Source: Micropterus salmoides (lineage: Eukaryota > Chordata > Actinopteri > Centrarchiformes > Centrarchidae). From it: a stretch of DNA of 64,000 bases. Shown piece after piece: positions 33,475-46,189 of this stretch (positions within the stretch are counted from its first letter, which is position 1; every line of letters starts with the position of its first letter). The notes beneath the pieces are model-generated. The model worked only from the letters and a program-made list of their open reading frames with translations, was not told where the DNA came from and ran no database searches. Where the stretch lies: the NCBI RefSeq assembly GCF_014851395.1, contig NW_024041150.1, positions 27,393,225 through 27,457,224 on the forward strand. The letters run 5' to 3'. A program made the position numbers and the translations under genes.

Positions 33475-35150
33475 CATGAGGGTTTAAGGCCCATTTATAC
33501 TCCTGCGTAGGGTCTGTAGTCATACATTTATACTTGTGCGTAGGTGTGTCCGTCATTCTGAAATAACACAGGCTGTATCACTGTCAAATCGTCAGGTGCG
33601 TGAGGGCTCTCTCGTGGACATTTTGAGACCTTTTTAGACGCGTTTCGTAAGTCCGCATTTCTGCAGACTGAGGGAATTGGCCACAGTTCATAGCGGTATG
33701 ACGTGAAACACGGGGGTTACCGGGGGAAGCGAGAGAAAAATCACGGCAAATCCGCGTTGCAAGAGAATAAGAAGAATACGGTAAACAAACAAGCATCGAC
33801 ACCAACGCTGATGTTAACATTGTTAGAATTGATCTTGAACTCAGAGGAATGTTACGCACTTCGTTTATTCAACTATTTATTTTAGTTTTTGCTTAATGAT
33901 GCGGTTTTGACCAACAATAGTGTATTGATTATTGACTAATATATTTACCTCTCCTCCACTCTGTAGGGCAAGAGCCTGCAGGACTTAAAAATAAGCCAAA
34001 AGCATAAAATAGGGTTGATCTCTTATCTGGAAAAAAACCTGCTCCACAGCAGGTTAACCGTTCAGCGTGAGTTACCATGGAGATCTACCCCGTTAAGAAG
34101 TGAACCACAGTCGTGGTACTGTACAGGGTCCCCTCCTGCAATGGGCACTTTTTCTGCTTTCCAAATGTTCAGTCATTAGTGACTGAGTTTATAATATATT
34201 CAATACAGCCATGTATCAGTTTTAAATGCCATCCACGTACACAGTCATTCACACACATTTCACCTCACCCTGTCTTCAACACATTAAGTGAAATCACTAG
34301 GGACACAAACCAAGATACTGCACACAGAGAGAGAATAAAACTGAGGCAATGTGCCCACAATATGAAATAAAATAGAAACGTCTAGCAGTTTTTAACAATA
34401 TCAATAAAAAACAGTGACAGAAAACACTCAAAAACACTAAAAAAAACTTTTATGTAAATAAATAATAAAGTAAACAAATAATTGATCATAATTACAATAA
34501 TAATCATTTGTAGTAGTCTTCATGAAAGTAACCGATTTTTGCAGTTTTACATTTGACTGCCATCCAGTGTTCTCTTGCAGAAAGAGAGAAAATAAATAGA
34601 AGGAACAAGTAAGAGGGGCTTTGATTTTTCTTAACCATCGACAATATTCAGAAATAAACACGGATCTGGCATCAAGTTGCTGTAAGTGACACTAATGTGT
34701 TCAGTGCTGTAAGGAACCAAAACATTATCTGAAATGTAGGTAATGCTTCATTTTATTGGTCTGGAAAGTTTTCTGAAAAGACGTTCATCATTTGGTACTA
34801 ATTATAGTATGCTGGGGGGGGAAGGCTTTCCATTTAAACTTAATATTCATAAACAATGTGCTTGTTATTTGAGTCTTTATGCTGAATTGTATGCCTATAG
34901 AAAAATTCAACATTTGGCATCAGCAGACCTGCTGTGTACTGCAGACTCTGTGTGATACCCTGTGTCTCTTTCCAGGAAACGTCTCGGAAACTATTGTGAA
35001 ATTACAGACGAGCTAAATTAAGCCTCAACTCAGAGTGTACTGGTGAGTAAATAATATTTGAACATGGAAATGTAACCTTAGAGGAAGTGCTTGCACTTCA
35101 AATGGCCCGACTGAACCAAAGTCTACATTCCTCATTTAAAGCCAATTTAT

Positions 35151-35393
35151 TAAATTCAATTCATTTCAATTTTATTTATATAGCACCAAATCACAACAAC
35201 AGTTATCTCACAGCGCTTTTCATAAAAGAGCAGGTCTAGACCGTACTCTGTGATGCTATTTACAGAAGCTCAACAATTCCCACCAAGAGCAAGCACTGGG
35301 CGACAGAGGCAAGGAAAAACTTCCTTTTAAGAGGCAGAAACCTCGAGCAGAACCATGGCTCAGGGTGGGCGGCCATCTGCCTCGACCGGTTTT
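35151..35393 (-). mobile_element. L2 LINE 3' tail (243 bp) with target duplication
   Basis: The reverse complement of this stretch matches the last 240 bp of the LINE ending at 27583. It is flanked by AATTTAT on both sides (35144-35150 and 35394-35400). The paralogous position near 62213-62219 has one AATTTAT and no insert, which proves the insertion. Confidence 0.9.
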
Positions 35394-36091
35394 AATTTAT
35401 GGAGAATACAATAAAAGCAAAACCTGCTGTGAGAAGTGCACAGCTTGTGTCACTGCATTGTGGCCCATGATGAGTTTAATCTCCAAAGTTTGCAATCACT
35501 AATAGTTCTTTCAGTTTAAAGATAAACATATAAGAGAAATGTCAGGATGCAGATTTAGACCTTTAGCACCAAGTTTTGTTTGTTCCCATATTCTTTTTGT
35601 ATTTTGCAAGTTGCTTGTGTACCCCACAACTGTGCAGTTGTGTGACAGTAGCAGTTTGGGGCTTCCTGGGCTCCTGTGGCTAAACCTATCACAAGATACC
35701 ATCTGTTTTTCTTTTCATTAGCTTCATAAGGCTAAGTGTTTGAGTTTGAGTCTGAGTTTGTTCTGGCACCAGTTTGTCTATTATTTTCTCCCCTCAGTTA
35801 CAGCAAACATAAACTCTGATGACATGAAACAAGCTTGGCTGTCATCATTATTATCGTCAGTATAGCCACCATCACCGCAGATATTCAGACAGTGATTTAA
35901 CGTTTTAGTGTCTGCAGTCACACTAATAGTTCTGTGAGGCTCTACTTTGGCCTTGCTAATGTTAGCTAAATACTACCATGCTCACAATGACAATGACTTA
36001 TGTGTGTGTCATGTTTTTACGTGATGTTTGTCCGATTGTTGTTTTGATGTGTTTAGATTGTATATTCTAATATAATAGATATTTTACTAAA

Positions 36092-36262
36092 TGTATCTTA
36101 ATTTTTTAGTGCTATGTACTATGTAATCTTTTTTAGGGTGACTCTTACCATCTGTCTAGGGACTGCAGATGAAAAATAGCCTTTAGGCTAATTCTGGCAT
36201 ATTGACAGAAATGTTTATGAATATGCACTGTCCCTGTAATAAATAAATTAAAAAAAAAATGC
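36092..36262 (+). mobile_element. Non-LTR retrotransposon 3' end
   Basis: Contains GGGACTGCAGATGAAAAAT, TTTAGGCTAATTCTGG and a terminal AATAAATAAATT plus A-run, the 3'UTR style of a common fish LINE. There is no coding part. Confidence 0.5.
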
Positions 36263-36699
36263 TACCATGCTTATGTTTATTAGGTTCACCATCTTCGTTT
36301 AGGGAGTAGCATGCTAACATTTGCTAATTCGCACTAAACACAATGTATAATTGAGGCTGATTTCATTCATTTTGTAGATATTTAGTGATAAACCAAAGAA
36401 TCTTTGATAAAAACAATTTGACCAGATGATGCCACTAATTAAAAAGTCGGGTGATCACCAAAATGATTACACTTCCTCCTCTGCAGACAATGAATTTACT
36501 TTTCTTGGGCCTGCCCATAGGATCAAGTAAACACCTGGCTCCTTAACACACACTCACAAGGAAAGGGCCTCTCGTCATTCAGTTTGTAATCATTAATTTA
36601 TTATGAAGAGAGTATCTCATACATCACTGTTTCATAGTTATTTGGTCATGCGTGTGTGTGTGTGAGTGAGTGCGTGTCTGGGGTGAGGATGTTCAGGTA

Positions 36700-37140
36700 G
36701 CCATAACACCCTCAGATGTAAATATTATTTTATTTCATTTCATTTCATATCATGCACAAACCTGGTACATTGCACATATTTGTTGTTAATTGTTAATCTT
36801 TGTTGTTGTATATTTTTACGTTATAATTTATATGTTTATGTGCACAATACGCTCTTCTGTTGCAATACATCTGCACAACACACACCTGGAATAATGCACA
36901 TGTAAATATCTGCAACATTGTTCTTTCTCTGCAAATAGTTGTATTATTTTTCTCTATTCTTTTATTATTCTTATATAACTTGCATTTGTCTATTTCATAT
37001 TTATATATTTCTACATTTATTTATGTCAGCCGTATGTTTGTCTACGTGTAGCACCTTATCACCAAAGCAAATTCCTCGTATGTGTAAAACACTACTAGGT
37101 AATAAAGCTCTTTCTGATTGCGGAGATAAGTCTGTGACGT
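36700..37140 (+). mobile_element. Non-LTR retrotransposon 3' end (CAAATTCCT type)
   Basis: An AT-rich tract leads to ACCAAAGCAAATTCCTCGTA, then AATAAAGCTCTTTCTGATTG, the typical 3' terminus of a fish retroposon with a GATTCTG-type tail. Frames within it are spurious. Confidence 0.55.
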
Positions 37141-37332
37141 TAGCAAACGCTGGAGGGCTGCATGTTCCAGTGAAAGAGATTAAGAGGTGTTTTGGCAGTG
37201 AAACAGATAATCTTTAAAGCTTTTATCAACCAGATCTTTAGAATTAGAAGAGTCACAGTTTTAAATTTTGTAGCACTTTGAATGTATAGTCAATATTATG
37301 TTATACGTAAGATATAATATATAAATATAAAT

Positions 37333-37442
37333 ATACTGATGACCTGTCCAGGGTGTACACCGCCTTTCGCCCAATGTAAGCGGGGATAGCCCCCCCCCCC
37401 CCGTGACCCTGTACACAAGATAAGCGGTTGACGATGGATGGA
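37333..37442 (+). mobile_element. RTE-like retrotransposon 3' end
   Basis: CCTGTCCAGGGTGTACACC, CCGTGACCCTGTACACA and a terminal GATGGATGGAT tail match the reverse complement of the element at 54376-54650. The GATG-type tail suggests the RTE/Rex3 group; the family is not certain. Confidence 0.6.
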
Positions 37443-38649
37443 TAAATCTAAATATATAAGATATATAAATATATAGGATTTATAAGATATAAATATTATC
37501 TCTATGTAAGATATCCTGAGCTGGATGTGAGCTGCACCCATTTCAGCATCTGTATCTCAGTCTGTATCTGTTTCATCTTGTTCGTCACGTCTGACTTTTA
37601 TTCTACAAGACGTTTCTTTTGATCTATTCACACTTAGAGACGGTTTTTCTTTCCTTAAGACCAGCAGAAACACAACAGAACTTTATGTGGGACTGGATCT
37701 GGTTTTGTGTCAGTACATCTGCCAAGAGAAATTTGTGTTTTCAGACATTTGCTTGTCTATTTGCAAGTTGAGGTCCTGGGATCAGCTTTTGGTTAGGATC
37801 CAGACCTGGAAGTTCTGCTATTTCACAATGTGTTTTAGTATTGTTTATGTTTTTGTTTGTTTGTTTGTTTGTTTTTTTAGCTTTTATGTTGTGTTTATGT
37901 GCTAATGGGATAATCAGACATCTTAAGCTTTAACATTAGACACTGCTGACTCATGTACCATGTGTCAGATAATGCAAACCGGAAGATGAATGAGGAACTC
38001 ATAAACCACTACGGAGGTGGCAGTGGTGCAAGTTGAAGAACAATAATGTTTATGGGGATTCTATGTTTTCTAGTTTAAGAACCACTTTTGTTCTAGACTG
38101 TGTTGAAGTGATCCAGTAGGCTACCTGACAAGTCCACCTACACAGAGCAGTCACAAGACATGCCGCCCTCCTAATCTCCCTCCCCTTCTTCTTGTGTTTT
38201 CCTGACCTCCTCCTCTGAAAGAACATCATCCCTTTCTTTATTTTTTCTTCACTGGAAAAAAATGAAATTTGTACAGCCCAAAGGAAACACAGAGTGCTGC
38301 TTAGGGAGAAATTAGATGAGTAGAAGCAGGAGAAAAATCTGTGAAAGAAATATACATGTAACACCAGGTGAGAAGCAAAAAAAAAATCAAAAAAAAATCA
38401 AAAAAAAAAAAAATCAATAAATTCGGCGGAAGAGGAGTTATTGGAAGCAAAAAAATAACAATGAATATAATGCATTAATGTGCAGCCACATTATGGTTTA
38501 CTGTCACTAGGTTTATTATCATTTTGCACTGATCAGGCCAACTGTCCTGGCCTCCTGATTCCATCTCTGTGGAAGCTAAATGTTTACTGATCACCTAACA
38601 GCGGTAAATGGAGGCAATATAAGTGATGGGTAGGCTAATTGCAGTTGTA

Positions 38650-38945
38650 GTTGGAATTACCAATTATTGTGAAAACCATAAGATCTCTCAAAGTGAACTG
38701 AATGATTTGAACAATTCCACCTGAGGCCTAAAGTGGGCTCTAGTGGATCGAGTCGGTTCTGAACCAGCCACTGTTCTGTAGCCACAGACCTTGCATCGTT
38801 AGGCAGATGCGTTAAAACAGCTGGTCGGTTACTGGCCCACTGTCTTAGCTCGAAGCCTCCCTCTGCTAGCAGACTGCATAGTTTGTCCACGCGCTCCTTG
38901 GCGGCTGGCGTGGAGGGAAGGCTTTCTAGGCAGTTGTCCACATGA
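38650..38945 (-). mobile_element. BEL/Pao LTR retrotransposon fragment (reverse transcriptase)
   Basis: The minus frame reads VDNCLESLPST, GGFELRQWASNRPAVLTHLP and LDPLEPTLGLRWNC, resembling the post-catalytic part of BEL/Pao reverse transcriptase. About 94 codons stay open; no LTRs or other domains are seen nearby. Confidence 0.8.
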
Positions 38946-39298
38946 TCCGCTCTGTTCCTTTACATGAGGAATTCACAACAGATTTCATGTGAGCTTGTTA
39001 CATAACATGGCCAATCGTTACACTAACTCACCACAGGTGACACAAAGTTAGCAAACTGCACAGCAGACTTACCTGGAGAGGACAAGGATGAACCAGATCC
39101 TGAATCACGAACTGGTCGAGATGAAACCATAAACCGGACTATAGTCCTTTTGCTTGTTTTATCCTAGCACAACCCTAGTAGTGTAGTAATATCCAGTCAA
39201 CTCATGGGAGGCAATGTTGCTACCGCCCCCTGCTGGTGTAGCTAGTAAACTGCTTTTAAACTTACAAATATCTGTTTACACATCTCGGCGGGACAGAG

Positions 39299-39720
39299 TG
39301 GACAAAACTCCGCGAATGTGTAAAAACTATTTTGTGTGTATAAATGGATCCACAAATGCGTAAATAACACTTTGAATGTGAAATTAAAATATGTGTGTAC
39401 AGATTAAATTGTGCATATTTGCAAATCACACTGTATTTTTGTGGATATGATTTTCCATAACACCAATGTAAAAATACATGTTTTGGGTAGTGAGATATTT
39501 GTGTATATTTTTTTTACAGATCTTTGCAGTACACGTTGGACAAAATTCCACAAATGCGTAAAAAGGAAGTTACAAATGTGACATGACCTTCAAATTCACA
39601 GGAAATGATCCATAAATGTGCAAAACCCATTTCACATGTACAAATCACCCTGTACTTTTGTGGATATGATTTTACACATCACAAATGTACACATTTGTGG
39701 ATTATCTTCAAATATTAAAG
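39299..39720. repeat. Two diverged tandem units of about 239 bp
   Basis: Units begin GGACAAAACTCCGCGAATG at 39299 and GGACAAAATTCCACAAATG at 39538. Both carry TTTTGTGGATATGATTTT near their ends, which supports a tandem duplication. Family unknown. Confidence 0.65.
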
Positions 39721-39993
39721 TCCAATTAAAACTGCCATAATTATTACTTATTCTACTTTGAACGCACGTATTCAATGTAGTGATGAGCGTCTACACTGCA
39801 AGAAGAACGAGAAGTACGGAGTGACGAAACGTGCTCTGTAGAGCGGTTATGTAGATAGAAATGGCTCATTCTAAGGTAGTGAAACATAAGGCTTCATTAT
39901 GTAAGGTCTTTATACACCACTGAAAACGAATATGGATACAATACTGCATTTCTGTCACTAGATCCTCAGAAAAATTAGACAATGAACCTTTAA
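39720..39993. mobile_element. Small non-autonomous element, family A copy 2
   Basis: Shares GTAGATAGAAATGGCTCATT, TTATGTAAGGTCTTTATAC and the terminal AACCTTTAA with copies at 27584 and 54107. The first part is shorter or rearranged relative to copy 1. Confidence 0.6.
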
Positions 39994-40355
39994 CTGAAAT
40001 AGCAATGTTTTATTGGCCTGAGTGAATCAAAGGTCGGACATGAACCTGACATCATGCAGTATTAACATGCAACATGCTAACATTTATCTCAAAACATCTG
40101 GCTTTAACAGTCTTTGATCAGCAACATTAATTCTAAAGAAAAAAGCAAAATCCAGCCACTACAAACAGCAGATCACTATTATAAATGTATGTTGGTGTAC
40201 ATGATGTGATGCAAAACTATGCATTTTGAGTTGTAGGCTGTTGTAGGTATGTTTAGTCAAAATCTTTTTTTCCTTTTATGATTTTAACATAAGAGCATAA
40301 GAAAAATGTTGGCAATAATAACATGTCATATGCGCTCAACCAAAACGGTTGCGTC

Positions 40356-40493
40356 CTATCGAGTCATGACCTGTGTGGTGACCACTGAGGTGCTGACCGG
40401 ACGGCGGCCTCTGATCTTTACCTCACGATTCATCTGGCACCAAACACACACGTAACACCACAATAATTTGCAGCAGTCATCACAGCACGAGCC
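40356..40493 (-). CDS. PLAC8-like exon 3
   Basis: Acceptor ctttctcccgcag, stop TAG at 40358-40356. It encodes GSCCDDCCKLLWCYVCVWCQ and a basic-to-polar tail. A possible AATAAA on this strand lies at 40009-40014, about 345 nt beyond the stop. Confidence 0.9.
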   Translation of the reverse strand, partial: GSCCDDCCKLLWCYVCVWCQMNREVKIRGRRPVSTSVVTTQVMTR

Positions 40494-43400
40494 CTGCGGG
40501 AGAAAGAAGGAGACGAAAGAGAGAGAAGGGATAAAGCCGACAGTCAGTGAAATTAATGACAGGGCAGAAACATAAAGTCTCATAAACATAAAAAATATTG
40601 ACTAAGCCTACTGAAGATATTGTCGCCACATTGTTTTTATTTAAGGAATATTTACTCACACTAAGATGTACAAGAGCCTGGCTACAGTAGACTGGATTTA
40701 AGCGGTATTAATTTTTTACCACGTTTTATAACAGACAGATATGAGGCAACATTTGCATTAGTTTGGAGTCATCTTTGCGTCCAACTGGTGGATTTGAGTC
40801 CAACATTTACTCTCCTTTTAGTTCTGTTTTGGTATCCATCCCTGAGACAATGTCTCTGTCTCTTTAGCTACCAAATGCTCTACCATCTTCACCAGCTAGT
40901 TGCTAACTTGTTGTTGTAAGAATTGGCTTTATTTTATTAAACTCAATTAAGAGGTCAAGGGTCGATTCCCTTAAATTACAAAAACCTAAATTATTTACAT
41001 TTTCTCACTCACATCTAGTGATATTATTGCTGGCTGGAGGTAATTAAGAAAATATGTTTTTATATGTTTTTTTTTCTTCAGAATTTGAGTGAGCTGACAC
41101 TAGAGCTGGATAACAGTGCTGATTCAAGGCAAAAAAAATGTCTCATTCTAAGTAAGGAGTGGAACAGACACTGTGTTGCAATCAGGAAAATGCATATATT
41201 TCATTATTATTATTATAATTATTAAAGGGGCATTATGTAGTTTTCAGCAGCCACTAGCGATTGCAACCAGGTGTGTGCTCAAGCGCGTGCTCGCTCGAAA
41301 TCATGAGCGAGCATAATCAGAAACACAACCACTTTCATAGAAATATCGGCTCAATACTCCTGAAAAAAGGCACAGTGACAACGGATATAGACCGACAGGG
41401 AGAACAGACAGAGCTTGAAACTCAGGCAAACTCCCACTGCAACGTTACAGTAATAGTTTTATCAGCTGCATGCAGAACTAATCCATGCTCGTTACATGAT
41501 AACGTTACATTTACTGCATTTAGCCGACGTGCTACATCGTTAGCGCGCCTGCTGCTTTCAGTAACTATCTTTACTATCTGTGAATCTGTCTCCGGAGGCT
41601 CAGCAATGTCTGCACAGCTACATGTATTGGATGATAATGAAACGGTTAGTGAGCTGGACTGAATATTATAATACGATTGTGTCAAACTTTACAACAGTTA
41701 GACCGCAGTAAGTAACTTAACTGTAACTAGTGATAGTGGATGGCTCTTCCTCTGGGCCATTTTGTTGCAGTGTTTTATGTTATGTGGGTCACGTTAGTTA
41801 CAGCAACTGAGGTGGAGAAGCTGTGTACCTGAGTAAAGTTATTGGTAAAGGCTGTATATAAAAACCACAAGAAACATAAACTGAATGTTACGAAGCAAAC
41901 AGCGGCAGGTCTGAGCTACTGTAGCGTTAGCTGGCTGCTCCTGGCTGCATCACTATAAGCTAACGTTAACAAATCGCTCCACATTTGCTTTTTATCATTA
42001 CATCCTTTCTGCAGGCTAAATCAACAGTGGTACACAGGATAGTAACACGAGTTGCGTTAGTTGGTGAAGTAATATGGAAAGCTAACGTTATATAACATTG
42101 CACCGGATAACATTAGCATCTGCTCAGCGCTAGCTGGCAAGCTAACGTGACTTTCTCTGTGTTTCTCCAGCTTAACTTTGTTATTTCTCGACATCATCTG
42201 AACCTGTTTGGTCTGATGGGCAGACATAAACCTTTATTGTTGTTTTGTATCTTTACGTGGAGCCTGTGTTTTATGGTGGACTGCTTGTCATTAGCTGCCG
42301 TGTTGTCGCTGATGCAAGCAACGGAGTAAACAGGTGTGTGCTTCATTTCAAAGTGAGATTTGAGCCCATTGACAACTTACATATAGTCCCCTTAATAATA
42401 ATTAATCTGAAAAAAAAAAATTAAGTCAGCCATAACTGACACTTCAATTGCGCACCCACTCCCCCATTTATACCACCCTCCCTCCCCATCCAGCCTTACT
42501 GGGATCCCGTGGCGCTGTCTAATCTCAGAGCGGAGGATGCAGGACACCACACAACAGACGTCCATGGGTGGAATGCAGAAACAGCACCAGCCGTGTTTAG
42601 AGGCTGTCTGACACTGCATGCAGGGGAAGCACCAAAGGGCGCTGCAGCCTTGAGGGCAGAAGAGGAGAGGGGAAAAAAAGAATATATGACTTGATTTAAG
42701 ACATAACATTAAGGCATACTGTAAAGTAAGAATACTTCCAGGACTCCTTGTTCTTCTTTAAGCTGAAGATAGTTCTGAAAGACTTTCGCAGTATGTTTGG
42801 GGATTGTTGTCAAGCTGCAGAATAATATTTGAGGCCACTCACATGCCTCCCTTATGGTAGTGCACTATGAATAAGTATCTGCCAGTACTTCTTGGCATTG
42901 AGGAGACCATATTTCTGACCAAATTCCCAACTCTGTTTGTAGAAATGCAGCCCCAAACTTGCAAGGAACCACCACCATGCTTCACTGTTGCCTGCAGACA
43001 CTCTTTCTTGTACTGCTCTCCAGCACTTTGGCGAACAAACCTAACTCTGCTTCAGCTAAGTATTTCAAATTTTAAATCATCAGTCCAGAGTACCTGCTGA
43101 CACTTTTCTGCACCCCAGTTCCCGTGTTTTTGTGCTTAGTTTAGTTGCTTGGTCTTGTCTCCATGTCGGCGGTATGGCTTTTTGGCCCAAGTCTTCCATG
43201 AAGGCCACTTCTGACACCAGACCTCTTTCGGACAGCAGATGGGTGTACCAGGGTTCCACTGTTTTCGGCTCGATCTGAGCTGATGGCACCGCTGGGCATC
43301 TTCTGATTGAGGAGTGAAGTAAGCATGACGTGTCTTTCACATTCTGCAGAAAGTTTCTTTGGCTGACCATGGTGTCTGTGGTCCCCAACGTTGTCGGTTT

Positions 43401-44538
43401 CTTTGTGCTTCAACAAAAGAGCTTGAATAGCACATCTGGAAACCCCTGTCTGCCTTGAAAAGACCTTGCTGATGCAGTATAACTACCATGTGTCAACAGT
43501 AAAACGTCTTCAGCAACCTCACCTTGTTAGCTGAGTTTGGCTGTACCTCACCCAGTTTTTTTCCTCCCACACAGCTGTTTCTGTTTCAGTTAATGATTGT
43601 GTTTCAACCTACATACTGAACTTACTATCATTAGCACCTCTTTGGTATAATTGTTTAATCACACACCTGATGATAGTACAAGGGTACCTAGAAGAACTGA
43701 TGCTGTTTTGATGGCATAAGATGGTCACACCAAATATTTGATTTAGATTTGTCTATTGATAAATATAATCTATTAACATTTCTATTTTCGATAGCATTCT
43801 GACTTTACAGCATTTTCTCATCTCACACTTGTTTTGATTTCCCTAAATACAATGACCAATCATGTGACCCTGTCCTCCCAGGTCTTCAACCTAATTTAAA
43901 GAGGAACTTTAAATCTAAAGTTTCACAGTTGCATAAAAATCAGTTTACCCGTCATGTAGAGTGCTACTCAGAGCCAAAAATGTTTGCTGCTCGTTAATCT
44001 TATTTCTTTTCAGCACACAGTAGACTAATATCTGAGGGTGACTCAGATGAGTGTATCAACATTTTATGGACTTTATGTTGACACTGTTTTCTACCTAAAA
44101 AAAAAAAAATAGTTAGGACAGTTTGTCCAGAAAAGAGTTTCTGGTAGTCTTATCTTCACTTCAGACTCTCTGACTGCTATTGATCCTTAATGGCAAATCT
44201 GCATCTATTCCAAGAAGTTGTTTTGTCATGTAATATTGCTCACTTAGCTTTGACACCACTGATCTGCTTAATAAATGTCAGGATTTCAAACTGATCAGTG
44301 ACTGTTTGTCGAGCAGAGTTGCGAATATTACCTCTACCACTAATATTTCTCCAATGATGGGGAAATATTTAGGTCTGTGTTGATGAACAACACAAACTGT
44401 TGAGCAACATCAGTGATGGGTTGACTTACAGGTGCCCATGTCACTGCAGCAATCGCAGAGGCCGGTGCTCCATGTCCCAATGTTTTGGGTGGTTTGGGTC
44501 ACCATCATCACCTGTGCTGGCTGGTGTTGGACGGCCAT
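40356..44538 (-). CDS. PLAC8/cornifelin-family cysteine-rich protein
   Basis: Three exons on the minus strand: 44538-44430, 42648-42500 and 40493-40356 (396 nt, 131 residues). The protein starts MAVQHQPAQVMMVTQTTQNI, then WSTGLCDCCSDMGTC, and ends VTTQVMTR. The Cys-rich core (LWCFPCMQCQTASKHGWCC, IRQRHGIPGSCCDDCC, LLWCYVCVWCQMNRE) is the PLAC8 domain found in placenta-specific 8, cornifelin and fish ponzr proteins. Roles reported for the family are diverse (epithelium, immune cells, growth control), so none is assigned here. The length fits a complete family member. Phases match at both joins: a split TGC codon, then phase 0. Introns are about 1.8 and 2.0 kb and carry transposon remnants. Confidence 0.9.
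41221..42396. mobile_element. Non-autonomous DNA element (~1.18 kb) in PLAC8-like intron 2
   Basis: Ends TTAAAGGGGCATTATGTAG and, reversed, TTAAGGGGACTATATGTAA form imperfect terminal inverted repeats. The interior has many GCTAACGTTA-type words and short frames without homology. Target duplication is unclear because the flanks are AT repeats. Confidence 0.55.
42500..42648 (-). CDS. PLAC8-like exon 2
   Basis: Acceptor ctgccctcaag, donor GTAAGG. It encodes the central cysteine-rich block including CSALWCFPCMQCQTA and ILRSEIRQRHGIP. Confidence 0.9.
42721..43826 (-). mobile_element. Tc1/mariner transposon remnant in PLAC8-like intron 1
   Basis: On the minus strand a decayed Tc1-type transposase is recognisable: the HGQPKKLSAECERHV and LLNQKMPSG region and, further on, sequence equivalent to the VLWTDD catalytic area (reverse of 43080-43110). 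Several frame breaks make it inactive. The flank near 43720-43826 has the typical AT-rich sequence ending TTTACAGCATTTTCTCA. Confidence 0.75.
44430..44538 (-). CDS. PLAC8-like exon 1
   Basis: ATG at 44538, donor GTAAGT at 44429. It encodes a Gln/Thr-rich N-terminus and the first CC motif (LCDCCSDMGT). The open frame continues upstream of this ATG, but that part is not family-like and is probably 5'UTR. Confidence 0.85.
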
Positions 44539-46089
44539 GCCTGACGGACACGAGACATAAATGGAGAAACCAGGAAGGGCGTCAGGGGATTGCTCCATAC
44601 ACAGGAAACACTGGATTATGATCAATGCTTTTCAGTGCTTAGTTAAGACAGGAAGAAGGTCACAGCCTGTTTTGAAGCTATACTGTCCACGATGTAGCGA
44701 CTGTAACTTGTATCTCAGTGTTTTCTGGTTAATGCAAGTGACAACAAAGACCAAGTGTTCTTTACATACCTAATGTATGTACATGACTACATCCTTTTGA
44801 GCAAATTATATTAAAGAAAAAACAAAGTGTTTGGGAATGCGCTGGTATTAAAAAGCTATCCTTGTGATGGTCTGACAATGCACAAGTTGGATTACAAGCA
44901 ATGCATGCTGGGACAGGTTACAGCACCTCTATACCCATTAACATTAGTCACACTTTGTTTTGTCATATGAGCAAAGTGAAGGACAAAATGCTGATTTCTT
45001 CCTCATCTCTCTTTGACAACAAGTATGGTGACACCACAGCCCTTAACCCCAAACACCACCCTTTGATTGAACAGGAAAGCCAGCTGTGAGCCCGGAAACA
45101 AACAGTCCTCCCCGACCTCACTAATGCTGCTGTGAGTGAGAGCAAAACCCAGCAGACAGTAGACTATCACTCAATTTTGCCCAATGTTGTTTTCAAAGTG
45201 CCTTGAGGGGGTTCCAGAGGGTCCCAAGTGAAAAGAAGAATCATTTATTACTACTTTACTACTACTTTATTACTAGACTATTATTCCTTCTGTAAGTAAC
45301 ATAATGACAAAATGTATTAGTATTTCGGTCTAGGGGTTTATGCGCTTTCTGTAGTAAAACATCTTAAAGCAAAGATCCTGTCAGATGGGGGTCTGTGATC
45401 TAATTTGTGTCTATTTAGGGGGGGTCCTTGACATCAGTGCTGACTACTCTCATGCATGAGAGCATGTGTGTGAGACTCCAGCAACTGACAATTTTCACAC
45501 ATTGTTTGCCACAGATAAGTTTTGTCATGCAGTGCAAACCAACTGATAGATAACATTGCCTTGCAATTCATTTCAGCCCAGCTGAAACACCGCTGCATGC
45601 CGTGATAGTAATCAAGTGGACTCACTCTTGTGCTGTGAGTTTGTGACAGGCTGATAATAACTGGTAGAGTTTTGCGATAATTTAAAAACTGAGGCTCAAA
45701 ATTGCTCTTTTTGGACCCAAGTCACTGCTCCAGGATGTTTCCCACTGAAGCACCAGTAAGTTGTACTTTATCAGAGGTGCTTAATTTAACATGTGGGTGG
45801 CTCTGTGGTGAGATTTCTGCCTGAAGTGTTTTCAGTTAGTTTGTTTTTTGTCTCACCCATTACAGTCCCACACGGTTTTTTGTCTGTCAAACAGTCTGAA
45901 GAGGGTACTACCATAACAGCAGAGCAATAATGTAATGCACAGCAGAGTAAGGATAGGGCAGATAGACTAGACTTAAAAACATTATGAATTTCCATTAAAT
46001 GATGATGTTATTCTCGTAATATTATGACTTTTTCTCGACATGTCAGAGAACACAGATATTTATTTTTTATTATGCTATTTATGTTTTTA
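44539..46089. other. Flank upstream of PLAC8-like gene
   Basis: The promoter and 5'UTR of the PLAC8-like gene must lie at the left end. The rest is non-coding. Positions 45640-45910 resemble 56500-56710 (shared GGTGAGATTTCTGCCTGA and GTCTGTCA-ACGGTCTGAAG-like words), a dispersed repeat of unknown type. Confidence 0.5.
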
Positions 46090-46189
46090 ATCTGTTTTAA
46101 GCGTTCATAACTTCTGGTTTTACTTTAAAGTGTCTTTGAGTGTCCTGAAAAGCGCTATAGAAATAAAATGTATTATTATTATTATTAGT
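46090..46189 (+). mobile_element. LINE 3' end
   Basis: GTGTCTTTGAGTGTCCTGAA, AAGCGCTATAGAAATAAAAT and an ATT-repeat tail form a typical L2-like LINE terminus; the rest is missing. Confidence 0.75.

Larger units (their letters stand above)
32720..35500. repeat. Diverged duplication, copy 1 (partner 58345-62300)
   Basis: Blocks match in the same order and orientation: 32720-32810 with 58345-58425, 34130-34240 with 61745-61830, 34440-34560 with 61880-61960, and 34975-35150 plus 35394-35500 with 62068-62300. The last block contains an exon-like piece at 34976-35042 (acceptor ctctttccag, donor GTGAGT) kept in both copies, without a reading frame. Between blocks each copy has its own insertions. 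Confidence 0.7.

Noticed and set aside
41261..41662. 133-codon plus-strand open frame
   Set aside because: It lies inside a non-autonomous DNA element, is antisense to the PLAC8-like intron and has no recognisable domain.
44539..44625. Longer N-terminus for the PLAC8-like protein from an upstream in-frame ATG
   Set aside because: The extra residues do not resemble the family, and the ATG at 44538 gives the usual PLAC8 length.
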